Of a DNA stretch of 35,911 nt, positions 9,890 through 20,624 are shown one piece after another. A program made the translations under genes and the position numbers. The DNA is taken from assembly GCA_026986155.1 (NCBI GenBank), contig JALSPC010000113.1:1-35911 (forward strand), read 5' to 3'. The notes under the pieces were generated by a model, which saw only the letters and a program-made list of their open reading frames with translations, was not told the origin of the DNA and did no database searches. How positions within the stretch are numbered: the stretch's first letter is position 1; each line of letters starts with the position of its first letter. The stretch comes from a bacterium (GTDB taxonomy: Bacteria > Desulfobacterota > S145-22).

Positions 9890-11140
9890 TTAGTTTCCCC
9901 ACATAACGACGTCGCCCCTTTGGAATTTTTCTCCTTGCTTGGCGACGGCGATACTCGCGTCGATCCCGAAGAAATCGACGATCTGGATCTTGCCGAGAAA
10001 GGGACCCTTCTGCCGCCCCACGATGATCTTCGTTGAGGGAATCATGATATCAACCCCCTTCTGATAGACACTCAAGACGTCTCCCACCATCAGCCCCGTT
10101 TCCCGGCCCGCGTCGATAAAAATCTTTTCCCCGTCTATCTTTATGATTCGCGTCTCCCAAGGGAGTTTCTGGACCTTTTTCAAGACAGGCGGGAGGGCTT
10201 GTTTCAAGGCCTGGTTCACCGCGGACTTGACCGCCTCAATGCGGCTGTCATCGCCTTCCGCCTCCGCCTTGTAGAGGTTATTGGTCCCCTTGGAAGAGGC
10301 AACCAGGGAGGCAGTTCGGGCGTCGATGAGGTTGATGTGGAGCTCAATGGTCGCCCACGATTGCTGCTTTCCCGTCTTTTCCGACAGACTGTGACTGACC
10401 AGAAGCCGGTCGATGCTCCCGAAGAAAAACCCCTGGATCCCCAGGGCCTCTCCCGCATGAATGAGGACCGTCTTGTCGTTCAAGGAGGACAGGGAAAGCC
10501 CCTGGTGTTTCAGATAGCTGTCCATGGCATCACGCTCGATGAGGACGACCTCGTCGGATTTCAGGAGCCGTTCCTTGATAGCGAGGTAGACGGCGTCCAC
10601 CACGAAGTCGACGGCTTCTCCCGTGTTGTTGACGAAGGCCAGCAGGAGGATCTTGCGTTTAAGTTTACGCTGGGGGACGGGGTTCTTGTTGGGTTCCGCG
10701 GCGGGCGTGGGCTTCGCGGAGGCGGCCGGACCTGGCTGGGGATAGTTCTTCACAATATACTGGGGGGGTGGGGGGGGAAGTGACCCAACCTTTTCCTTCT
10801 CCGGCATCTTCTGGCCACCCTTGGAGGTGGCCTTGACGCCGTAATAGGTCTTCAGGTATTTGTCCTTTTCCACCCAGATGAACTGGGGGGCGTCGAGACG
10901 CTGGCCGTAGTCCGGGTTCTTGATGCGGACGTATTCATGGCCTCCAATCTCCCGAACATCCTGGTCGATGAGAAAATCGCTGTCCAAATAGGGCTTCTGC
11001 TTCTTCCAGAACATCAGCGACTTCGCCTCTTCCGTGAGGACCTCACCCGCGTATTTGGCGGTAGAACACGCAACGGGCAGAAGCAAAAGAAAACTCAAAA
11101 AGATAAGAAGATATCCGCTTAAACGTCTTTTGATTCGCAT
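9890..11140 (-). CDS. CsgG/FlgT-like outer-membrane lipoprotein with proline-rich linker
   Basis: Lipobox LLPVACS; CsgG-like central part (ILLLAFVNNTGEAVDFVVDAVYLAIKERLLKSDEVVLIERDAMDSYL); C-terminal domain IIKIDGEKIFIDAGRETGLMVGDVLSVYQKG. ATG 11140 has SD GGGAGGGGG; the ORF-track start 11173 lies upstream of the predicted transcription start. Confidence 0.7.
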   Translation of the reverse strand: MRIKRRLSGYLLIFLSFLLLLPVACSTAKYAGEVLTEEAKSLMFWKKQKPYLDSDFLIDQDVREIGGHEYVRIKNPDYGQRLDAPQFIWVEKDKYLKTYYGVKATSKGGQKMPEKEKVGSLPPPPPQYIVKNYPQPGPAASAKPTPAAEPNKNPVPQRKLKRKILLLAFVNNTGEAVDFVVDAVYLAIKERLLKSDEVVLIERDAMDSYLKHQGLSLSSLNDKTVLIHAGEALGIQGFFFGSIDRLLVSHSLSEKTGKQQSWATIELHINLIDARTASLVASSKGTNNLYKAEAEGDDSRIEAVKSAVNQALKQALPPVLKKVQKLPWETRIIKIDGEKIFIDAGRETGLMVGDVLSVYQKGVDIMIPSTKIIVGRQKGPFLGKIQIVDFFGIDASIAVAKQGEKFQRGDVVMWGN

Positions 11141-11168
11141 GAAGATTCCCCCTCCCGATGTTCTCAAC

Positions 11169-11197
11169 TTCATAGCAACCTATCCTGTCCGTGTCAA
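11169..11197 (-). promoter_or_regulatory. Sigma70-type promoter for the CsgG-like/ABC transporter unit
   Basis: Minus strand TTGACA (11197-11192), 17-bp spacer, TATGAA (11174-11169). Confidence 0.75.
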
Positions 11198-11245
11198 CTG
11201 TGACAGGGTGACCAAACGGGGTTGGAAAGGGGGAACGGGGCGATT

Positions 11246-11656
11246 TTACGAGCCATCCGGGTGTTCCGTCAGCTCCGTGAGCACACCGCCCGTGCTCTTC
11301 GGATGAATGAATCCCACCAAAGTCTTGTGGGCCCCGGGCCTCGGTGTTTCGTCGATCAGCCGCGCGCCGCGCGCCTTGCAGGTCTGGAGGGCCTCCTTCA
11401 CGTCGTCCACCTCGTAGCAGATGTGATGGATTCCCTCTCCCCGCTTCTCGATAAACTTGGCCAGGCCGGAGTTCGGATCCAGGGGCTGGACCAGCTCGAT
11501 ACGGGTGTCGCCCACGGGGAGAAATCCCACCTTTACGTCCATCCCTTCCACTTCCTCTATGCCTCCAAGCGTCAGGCCCAGGACCTTTTCGTAAAACTCC
11601 GCGGCCTTCTCCACGTCCCTGACGGCCACGGCGATGTGATCAACCTTCTTTATCAT
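11246..11656 (-). CDS. mce: Methylmalonyl-CoA epimerase
   Basis: MIKKVDHIAVAVRDVEKAAEFYEKVLGL, GEGIHHICYEVDDV, HPKSTGGVLTELTE. Confidence 0.93.
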   Translation of the reverse strand: MIKKVDHIAVAVRDVEKAAEFYEKVLGLTLGGIEEVEGMDVKVGFLPVGDTRIELVQPLDPNSGLAKFIEKRGEGIHHICYEVDDVKEALQTCKARGARLIDETPRPGAHKTLVGFIHPKSTGGVLTELTEHPDGS

Positions 11657-11665
11657 GACGGCCTC

Positions 11666-12079
11666 CTACGCGCCCTTCCTCTCGCGCACCTCACGGGTAA
11701 TGGTTTCGATGATCTCGTGAGTATCGGTTCCGGGCTGGAATACCTCGACGACACCCTTTTCCTTCAAGGCGGGGATATCTTCGTGGGGGATGATGCCGCC
11801 ACCGAAGACCAGGATGTCCTCCGCCCCTTGCGCCTTAAGGAGTTCGACCACCTTGGGGAAGAGGTGATTGTGGGCGCCGGAGAGGCAGCTCAGCCCGACC
11901 ACATCCACGTCTTCCTGGATGGCGGTCTTGGCGATCTGCTCCGGGGTCTGGCGGATCCCCGTGTAGATGACCTCCATGCCCGCGTCTTTCAGGGCCCGGG
12001 CGACCACCTTCGCCCCCCGGTCGTGGCCGTCCAGCCCCGGTTTGGCCACGAGCACGCGTATCCTTCTTTCCCTTTCCAT
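11666..12079 (-). CDS. Methylmalonyl-CoA mutase, cobalamin-binding subunit
   Basis: [36 protein letters not shown], with DxHxxG cobalamin motif. Start at 12079, not 12160. Confidence 0.93.
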   Translation of the reverse strand: MERERRIRVLVAKPGLDGHDRGAKVVARALKDAGMEVIYTGIRQTPEQIAKTAIQEDVDVVGLSCLSGAHNHLFPKVVELLKAQGAEDILVFGGGIIPHEDIPALKEKGVVEVFQPGTDTHEIIETITREVRERKGA

Positions 12080-12095
12080 GGATTGCCTCCTGTTA

Positions 12096-13760
12096 TCAGC
12101 TTTCCCGATATTCCCCGAAGACCTCGCGCAGGGCGCCGGAGATCTCCCCGAGGGTGGCATAGGCCTTGACGGCGTCCAGGATGACGGGCACGAGGTTGTC
12201 TGTGCCCTTGGCCGCCTCTTTCAGGCGATCGAGGGTCTGCGCGACCCGTGTCGCGTCGCGGCCCGCCTTCACCTTCTTCAGTTTTTCGATCTGGTAGCGT
12301 TCCACGTCTCCGGTAATCCTCAAGACATCCTCCAGAGGCGGCTCCTCCTGACGGAACTGGTTGACCCCCACGATGATACGTTCCTGTTTTTCCACCTCCA
12401 TCTGGAACTGGTAGGCGCTGTCGGCGATCTCCCTCTGGATGTAACCTGCCTCGATGGCCTTCACGGCACCGCCCATCTCGTCGATCCTCGCGATGTATTC
12501 ATTCGCCTTCTCCTCGATCTCCTCAGTGAGCTTCTCGATGAGGTAGGATCCTCCGAGGGGATCGATGGAATCGGCCACGCCCGTCTCGTAAGCGATAACC
12601 TGCTGGGTTCGAAGGGCGATGGTGACCGACTTCTCCGAGGGGAGTGCGTAGGCCTCGTCCCAGGAGTTGGTATGCAGGGACTGAGTCCCGCCCAGGACGG
12701 CCGAGAGGGCCTGGAGAGTCACCCGCATGATGTTGTTCTCCGGCTGCTGGGCGGTGAGGGTGGACCCCGCCGTCTGGGTGTGGAAGCGGAGCCGCATGGA
12801 ACGGGAGTCCTTGGCCTTGAAGCGTTCCTTCATGATCCTGGCCCACATGCGGCGGGCCGCCCGGAACTTGGCGATCTCCTCGAGGAAATTGCTGTGGGCG
12901 TTGAAGAAAAAGGAGAGGCGGGACGCGAAGGCATCCACGTCGAGTCCCGCGTCGATAGCGGCCTGGACGTAGGCGATGCCGTCGGCCAGGGTGAAGGCCA
13001 CTTCCTGGACGGCAGTGGAGCCTGCCTCCCGGATGTGGTAACCGCTGATGCTGATGGTGTTCCACTTGGGGAGGTGGTCCTTGCAGTAGGCGAAGATGTC
13101 CGTGATGATGCGCATCGATTCCTTCGGCGGGAAGATGTACGTGCCGCGCGCGGCGTATTCCTTGAGAATATCGTTCTGGATCGTCCCCCGCAGGATCTTG
13201 CTGTCCACCCCCTGCTTCTCGGCGACGGCGATATACATGGCCAGGAGCATGGCGGCTGTGGCGTTGATGGTCATGGAGGTGCTTACCTTGTCCAGGGGGA
13301 TGCCGTCGAAGAGGATCTCCATGTCGGCAAGAGAGTCGATGGCGACACCCACCTTGCCGACCTCCCCGGAGCTCAGAGGATGATCGGAATCGTAGCCGAT
13401 CTGGGTGGGCAGGTCGAAGGCCACGGAAAGCCCCGTCTGTCCCTTATCCAGGAGGAACTTGTAGCGCCTGTTGGTCTCCTCCGCCGTGGCGAACCCGGCG
13501 TATTGACGCATGGTCCAGAAACGCCCCCGGTACATGGTGGGCTGGACACCCCGGGTGTAGGGATACTGCCCGGGGAAGCCCAGATCCCCCAGGTAGTCCT
13601 GGGACGCCACGTCCAGCGGGGTGTAGAGGCGTGCCATGGTGATTCCCGACGTGGTGCTAAATTCCGCCTTTCGCTCGGGGAATTTCTTAAGCGTTTTCGC
13701 GACCGTCTCGGATTCCCAGGTTTCCTTGGCCGACCGGAGGGTGGTGAGGTCGTCTTTCAT
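12096..13760 (-). CDS. Methylmalonyl-CoA mutase large (catalytic) subunit
   Basis: [64 protein letters not shown]. Confidence 0.94.
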   Translation of the reverse strand: MKDDLTTLRSAKETWESETVAKTLKKFPERKAEFSTTSGITMARLYTPLDVASQDYLGDLGFPGQYPYTRGVQPTMYRGRFWTMRQYAGFATAEETNRRYKFLLDKGQTGLSVAFDLPTQIGYDSDHPLSSGEVGKVGVAIDSLADMEILFDGIPLDKVSTSMTINATAAMLLAMYIAVAEKQGVDSKILRGTIQNDILKEYAARGTYIFPPKESMRIITDIFAYCKDHLPKWNTISISGYHIREAGSTAVQEVAFTLADGIAYVQAAIDAGLDVDAFASRLSFFFNAHSNFLEEIAKFRAARRMWARIMKERFKAKDSRSMRLRFHTQTAGSTLTAQQPENNIMRVTLQALSAVLGGTQSLHTNSWDEAYALPSEKSVTIALRTQQVIAYETGVADSIDPLGGSYLIEKLTEEIEEKANEYIARIDEMGGAVKAIEAGYIQREIADSAYQFQMEVEKQERIIVGVNQFRQEEPPLEDVLRITGDVERYQIEKLKKVKAGRDATRVAQTLDRLKEAAKGTDNLVPVILDAVKAYATLGEISGALREVFGEYRES

Positions 13761-13816
13761 GATATCCTCCTTCAGTGATTAGGGGAAAAAAACCGTTGTT
13801 TCCGAAGAGGCGGGGA

Positions 13817-14386
13817 CTATTTTCCCGAAACGCGCTCGATATAACTGCCGTCTCGCGTGTCGATCTTCAGGATGTCGCCCTCCTTGATGAAGAGGGGAAC
13901 CTGGACGACGGCACCCGTTTCCAGGGTGGCGGGCTTGCTGCCCCCGCTGGCCGTGTCGCCCTTGATTCCTGGATCGGTCTTCACGACCTCAAGTTCCACG
14001 AAGTTGGGGAGTTCGACACCGATGGGCTTCTGGTTGTGAAACAGGATGTTCACGTTAGTGTTTTCCTTCAGGTAGTTGATGGCCTCCCCCATGACCTCCC
14101 CGCGGATTGCAAGCTGTTCGTAGGTTTCGTTGTCCATAAAGATGTGGGATTCCCCGTCCGGGTAGAGATACTGCATGGCCCGTTCCTCCAGGTCGGGGGT
14201 TTCCACCTTCTCACCCGAGCGGAAGGTCTTGTCGATGACGTTGCCCGTCATGAGGCTTTTGAGGCGGGTCCTCACGAAGGCGCCGCCCTTTCCCGGCTTG
14301 ACATGCTGAAAATCGACCATGAGGAAGGGTTCGCCGTTCAACTCGATTTTCAGGCCTTTTCTGAAGTCGGATGTGGATACAGCCAT
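13817..14386 (-). CDS. efp: Translation elongation factor P
   Basis: STSDFRKGLKIELNGEPFLMVDFQHVKPGKGGAFVRTRLKSLMTGNVIDKTFRSGEKVE; SD GAGGAG. Confidence 0.97.
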   Translation of the reverse strand: MAVSTSDFRKGLKIELNGEPFLMVDFQHVKPGKGGAFVRTRLKSLMTGNVIDKTFRSGEKVETPDLEERAMQYLYPDGESHIFMDNETYEQLAIRGEVMGEAINYLKENTNVNILFHNQKPIGVELPNFVELEVVKTDPGIKGDTASGGSKPATLETGAVVQVPLFIKEGDILKIDTRDGSYIERVSGK

Positions 14387-14407
14387 AAAGTCTCCTCGCT
14401 TTCCTCC

Positions 14408-15496
14408 CTATGAATTTTCGAAAATTACTGTAAGGGACTTGGGGCACTTTGTCAACACGCGGCACCCCTCGTCCGTGACGCATACCATGTCCTCGATGCG
14501 CACGCCCCCCCGCCCGTTAAGGTAGATGCCGGGCTCCACGGTAAAGACCATCCCGGGTTCGAGGCGCGTGGTATCCCGTGGCCCGATGGTGGGGCGCTCG
14601 TGAATCTCCAAGCCCACCCCGTGGCCCGTGCCATGGGTGAAGGCCTCCCCGTACCCGGCTTCCCGGATGAAGTCTCGGGCAGCGGCGTCGATGGCGGCGG
14701 CCGGGAGACCGGGACGGACCGCCGCGATGGCGCGGTCGTGGGCCTCCTGGACGATTCGGTAGATCTCTCGGAATTCTCCGGACGGGGGGCGGGGAAAGAA
14801 GGTGGCCGTTTCGTCGGAGCAGTAACCTTCGTAAACCACGCCGTGGTCGAACACGATGGGGCCGTCGTCCGCCAGGACCACCGGATCGGCCGTGGCGTGG
14901 GGGATGGCGGATCGGGGTCCCGAGGCCACGATGGTCTCAAAGGCGAGGGCCGCGGCCCCGTGCCGCCTGGCCCGGTATTCGAACTCGACGGCCCAGTCCC
15001 GTTCCGTCATGTCGGGAGTAAGCCACGCGAGCGTCTCATACAGGGCTCCGGTATGGATGTCGATGGCACGCTGGATCTTGTCGATTTCTCCCGCGTCCTT
15101 GACCATCCGCAACGTGTCGAGACGGTCCTTCAGGCTTTTCACGCGGAGGTTCCCAAGGAGCCGGCGGACCTGCCGGAAACGATCCACCGTCAGGTGTGCC
15201 GTTTCCAGCCCCACCCTGAGGATGCCCTTCCCCTTCAGAACCTCGGCGGCCGCCTCCACGGGCCGGACCGCCTCCCGCACGGTGACACCGGAGCATTCGG
15301 CCCGGGCCCTGAGGGTGTAGCGGGCGTCCACGAACAGGATTTGTTCCGGAGGAAGGACGAGGAGGATCCCCTCTCCCCCCGTGAAGCCTGTGAAATAGCG
15401 CATATTGGGGGAGTGGGCGACGAGAAGGGCGTCCACCCCGATTCTTTCCATGAAGGCCTCAAGCCTCGCGATTCGCGGGTTTCCACCGGTTTCCAT
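14408..15496 (-). CDS. M24 family Xaa-Pro aminopeptidase/dipeptidase
   Basis: VFDHGVVYEGYCSDETATFF, FTHGTGHGVGLEIHERPTIG, VFTVEPGIYLNGRGGVRIED. Confidence 0.93.
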   Translation of the reverse strand: METGGNPRIARLEAFMERIGVDALLVAHSPNMRYFTGFTGGEGILLVLPPEQILFVDARYTLRARAECSGVTVREAVRPVEAAAEVLKGKGILRVGLETAHLTVDRFRQVRRLLGNLRVKSLKDRLDTLRMVKDAGEIDKIQRAIDIHTGALYETLAWLTPDMTERDWAVEFEYRARRHGAAALAFETIVASGPRSAIPHATADPVVLADDGPIVFDHGVVYEGYCSDETATFFPRPPSGEFREIYRIVQEAHDRAIAAVRPGLPAAAIDAAARDFIREAGYGEAFTHGTGHGVGLEIHERPTIGPRDTTRLEPGMVFTVEPGIYLNGRGGVRIEDMVCVTDEGCRVLTKCPKSLTVIFENS

Positions 15497-15502
15497 GGGG
15501 CG

Positions 15503-15531
15503 AAGATAGAGGTCGGGGCGGAGCTTGTCAA
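15503..15531 (-). promoter_or_regulatory. Sigma70-type promoter immediately upstream of the M24 peptidase
   Basis: Minus strand TTGACA (15531-15526), 17-bp spacer, TATCTT (15508-15503), then 6 nt to ATG. Confidence 0.6.
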
Positions 15532-15626
15532 GAAAAACCTGAAAGAGGTGGGAGGAAACAACCCTGAAGCCTTTTTCCGGCCCCGATTCACAAGGTTTCT
15601 TGCTATTTGACGGGTATGATGTAAGA

Positions 15627-15654
15627 TTGACTTCGGGACAGGTGTGGTTAAATT
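15627..15654 (+). promoter_or_regulatory. Candidate promoter of the htrA operon
   Basis: TTGACT, 16-bp spacer, TAAATT; located 34 bp before htrA. Confidence 0.55.
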
Positions 15655-15687
15655 AACAATCAGAAAACGAAAGGAGGCGGCTGTTCA

Positions 15688-17163
15688 ATGAAGAAAAGTT
15701 TACGGTTTATGGTGGCGGGGCTTGCGATTACTCTCGTCCTGGTATGGGCGATGCCGGCGCACGCCCTGTTCGGTTTCGGGAAGAGCGAGAAGGGGGAGAC
15801 GGCCAAGACAGCGCCGGTGAAGATGATTCCGGCGAGTTTCGCCGATCTCGCGAAGAAAATTAATCCCTCCGTGGTCAATATCAGCACCACGAAGATCTTC
15901 AAGACGCGGGGATTTCACCATCCCTTCATGGGGGAGAACGACCCCTTCAAATATTTTTTCGGGGATGATTTCTTCAAGAAATTTTTCGGAAATAAGATGC
16001 CACGGGAGTTCAAGCAGCGGAGCCTCGGATCCGGCTTTATCATAGATCCCGATGGCTATATCCTGACCAACAACCACGTGGTGGCCAAGGCGGACAAGAT
16101 CGTCGTCAAGCTGGAGGACGGAAAGGAATACAAGGCCAAGATCGTCGGAACAGACCCCAAGACGGACGTAGCTCTGATAAAGATAAAGGCTGACAAACCC
16201 CTTAAGGCGGTAACGCTGGGAGACTCCGACAAGATCCGCGTGGGCGACTGGGTGGTGGCCATCGGCAACCCCTTCGGCCTTTCCCACACGGTGACGGCGG
16301 GCATCATCAGCGCTAAGGGGCGCGTCATCGGATCCGGCCCCTATGACGATTTCCTGCAGACCGATGCCTCTATCAACCCCGGTAACAGTGGCGGCCCCCT
16401 TATCGCCCTGGACGGAACGGTCATCGGGATCAACACCGCCATCATCGCCACGGGACAGGGCATCGGGTTCGCCATTCCCATCAACATGGCCAAGAAGATT
16501 GTGCCTCAGTTGAAGAAAACAGGCCACGTGATCCGGGGATGGCTCGGCGTCTACATCCAGGATATCACGCCGGAACTGGCGAAGAAGTTCGGGCTGAAAG
16601 AGGGCCAGAAAGGTGTTTTGGTCTCCAAGGTCTTCGACGACAGCCCGGCGGACAAGGCCGGTATCGAGCAGGGAGACGTCATCGTGAAGTTTGACGGCAA
16701 GGCCGTTCATTCAAGCCATGAACTCGCCCTCGTCGTCAGCCAGACGCAGGTGGGCAAGAAGGTGGACGTGGAGGTCGTGCGCGACGGCAAGACCCTTGTC
16801 AAGACCGTGAAGGTGGGCAAGCGAAGCGAAAAGATCGCGGAGGCGGAAACGGAGACCTCCAAGGCGCCGGAGGAGATGGGCTTCGAAGTCCAGGAGCTGA
16901 CGCCGGAACTGGCGAAACGCCTGGGACTCAAGGTCAAGAAAGGCATCCTTGTGGTGAGCGTGGAGCAGGACAGCCCCGCATACGACGCGGGCCTGCGGAA
17001 AAACGATGTCATTGTGGAGGTCAACCGGAAAAAGGTGACCAGCCTCGAGGCGTTCGAAGCGGCCCTTTCGAAGAAATCGGAGGGCGGTTACCTCTTCCTG
17101 ATCCGCCGCGGCGACGGGGCCCTCTATATCGTCGTCAAGCCCGAAAAGGACGAGGAGAAGTAA
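15688..17163 (+). CDS. Periplasmic serine protease DegP/DegQ (HtrA family), two PDZ domains
   Basis: Signal peptide; catalytic motifs TNNHVV, TDVALIKI, GNSGGPL; two C-terminal PDZ-like segments. Confidence 0.96.
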   Translation: MKKSLRFMVAGLAITLVLVWAMPAHALFGFGKSEKGETAKTAPVKMIPASFADLAKKINPSVVNISTTKIFKTRGFHHPFMGENDPFKYFFGDDFFKKFFGNKMPREFKQRSLGSGFIIDPDGYILTNNHVVAKADKIVVKLEDGKEYKAKIVGTDPKTDVALIKIKADKPLKAVTLGDSDKIRVGDWVVAIGNPFGLSHTVTAGIISAKGRVIGSGPYDDFLQTDASINPGNSGGPLIALDGTVIGINTAIIATGQGIGFAIPINMAKKIVPQLKKTGHVIRGWLGVYIQDITPELAKKFGLKEGQKGVLVSKVFDDSPADKAGIEQGDVIVKFDGKAVHSSHELALVVSQTQVGKKVDVEVVRDGKTLVKTVKVGKRSEKIAEAETETSKAPEEMGFEVQELTPELAKRLGLKVKKGILVVSVEQDSPAYDAGLRKNDVIVEVNRKKVTSLEAFEAALSKKSEGGYLFLIRRGDGALYIVVKPEKDEEK

Positions 17164-17175
17164 GATCCGTGAACC

Positions 17176-17799
17176 ATGGCCAAAGATTACTACGAGATCC
17201 TTGGCGTAAAAAAAACGGATTCGGCGGAAACCATCAAGAAGGCCTATCGGGATGCGGTTAAACGGCTGCATCCCGACGTAAGCCCCGGGCGTTTCGACAA
17301 GAAACGCTTTTGCGAGATCCAGGAAGCCTATGAGACACTCGGGGACAAAGAAAAGCGGAAGGCGTATGACCTGAAACGGCGGCGCGTCAATAGAAGACCG
17401 GCGGGAAACCGGGTCTTCCGGCAGACAACCCCTTTGGATGACTTGCTTGCCTGGATGGACGCACTGGACCCGTTTTCTCAAGGACGTGCCGCGGGCACCC
17501 GGGAGGCCGAGCATCGGGTAGGGATCATCCTCACGGCCGAAGAGGCCTATCGCGGCGGCGAGATGGCCCTTGAGGTGCCCATCGATGGGCCTTGCTCTTT
17601 CTGCGGCGGCCGCGGCGCCGTGGGCCCCTTCCCTTGCCCCGCCTGCGGGGGGACGGGTCGGGTGGTGGATACCCTGCCCGTGAGTATAACAATCCCCCCA
17701 CGAGTGGAAGATGGCACGATCATGCGGATGCCCTTTACGGGACGAGACGGACGGCGTCATACCCTCGTCGTCTTTATCGAGATTGACTACCTGGCGTAG
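17176..17799 (+). CDS. Compact J-domain protein with a reduced DnaJ-like zinc region
   Basis: DYYEILGVKKTDSAETIKKAYRDAVKRLHPD; two CxxCxGxG-type motifs (CSFCGGRG, CPACGGTG) instead of four. Confidence 0.9.
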   Translation: MAKDYYEILGVKKTDSAETIKKAYRDAVKRLHPDVSPGRFDKKRFCEIQEAYETLGDKEKRKAYDLKRRRVNRRPAGNRVFRQTTPLDDLLAWMDALDPFSQGRAAGTREAEHRVGIILTAEEAYRGGEMALEVPIDGPCSFCGGRGAVGPFPCPACGGTGRVVDTLPVSITIPPRVEDGTIMRMPFTGRDGRRHTLVVFIEIDYLA

Positions 17800-17825
17800 G
17801 TCGACATAGAAGGAGGACATCATAA

Positions 17826-19720
<1,895 letters not shown>

Positions 19721-19724
<4 letters not shown>

Positions 19725-20185
19725 GCGGCGCGAACGTGATTCTCGTGAAATGCAAGAACTGCGGGACCATGAACCGGATCCCGTCGGACAAAATGAACCT
19801 GAAGGCGCGGTGCGGGCGGTGCAAGGCCCCCCTTGAACTGAACGATTTCGCCGGTGGGGTGCCGGTCACGGTGACCGACGCCAACTTCGAAATGGAGGTG
19901 AGGCAGAGTCCGCTGCCCGTGCTGCTCGACTGCTGGGCGCCCTGGTGCGGCCCGTGCCGGATGGTCTCCCCCATCGTGGACGAAATCGCCCGGGAGATGG
20001 CGGGGGCCCTGAAGGTGGGAAAGCTCAACGTGGATGAGAACCCCATGGTCGCCTCCAAGTACCGGATCATGAGCATTCCCACCCTACTCGTCTTCAAGAA
20101 CGGGAGGGTGGTGGACCAGATCGTGGGAGCCCTGCCGAAGGCGCAGATCCTGAATCGCCTAAGACCCCATATCCCTTACAGTTAG
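19721..20185 (+). CDS. Thioredoxin with N-terminal zinc ribbon (TrxC-like)
   Basis: CKNC..CGRC ribbon; [24 protein letters not shown] overlap with the ftsH stop. Confidence 0.93.
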
Positions 20186-20195
20186 GAGCCAAGCG

Positions 20196-20618
20196 ATGGA
20201 CGATTTCGACAAATTTTACCTTCAGCCCAAGGGGCCGAAATTCAAGGGATTCCTCTACCGGTGGCTGGTCACCGCCTTCGCCCTGGCCGTGAGCGCCTGG
20301 ATCGTGAAGGGGATCGAGATCCACGGGGTCCTCTCCCTCTTCTTCGCCGCCATGGTGGTGGGGGTCCTGAACGCCTTCGTCCGGCCCGTGGTCCTGATTC
20401 TCACGTTGCCGCTGAACATCCTGACCATGGGGCTTTTTACCTTCGTCATCAACGGTGCCATGATCATGATCGCCTCGAAGGTGGTGCGCGGGTTTTCGGT
20501 GGCGGATTTCTGGTCCGCCCTTGTGGGAGCCGTCTTCATCTCCATTATCAGTTTCCTGATAAACCTGTTCGTGGCGGACGACGGCAGTATCGAGATTATT
20601 CCGCCCAGGTGGCGGTAA
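20196..20618 (+). CDS. YvlD-like membrane protein (phage holin family 4 fold)
   Basis: FFAAMVVGVLNAFVRPVVLILTLPLNILTMGLFTFVINGAMIMIAS. Confidence 0.88.
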   Translation: MDDFDKFYLQPKGPKFKGFLYRWLVTAFALAVSAWIVKGIEIHGVLSLFFAAMVVGVLNAFVRPVVLILTLPLNILTMGLFTFVINGAMIMIASKVVRGFSVADFWSALVGAVFISIISFLINLFVADDGSIEIIPPRWR

Positions 20619-20624
20619 GGCTAG

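Noticed and set aside
11967-13778. 603-aa plus-strand ORF antisense to the methylmalonyl-CoA mutase
   Set aside because: Shadow ORF produced by high-GC codon bias; no recognisable motifs, and the minus strand encodes a clear mutase.
20196-20618. Phage-holin family protein as a prophage remnant
   Set aside because: YvlD-type proteins are ordinary chromosomal membrane proteins, and no other phage genes are nearby.
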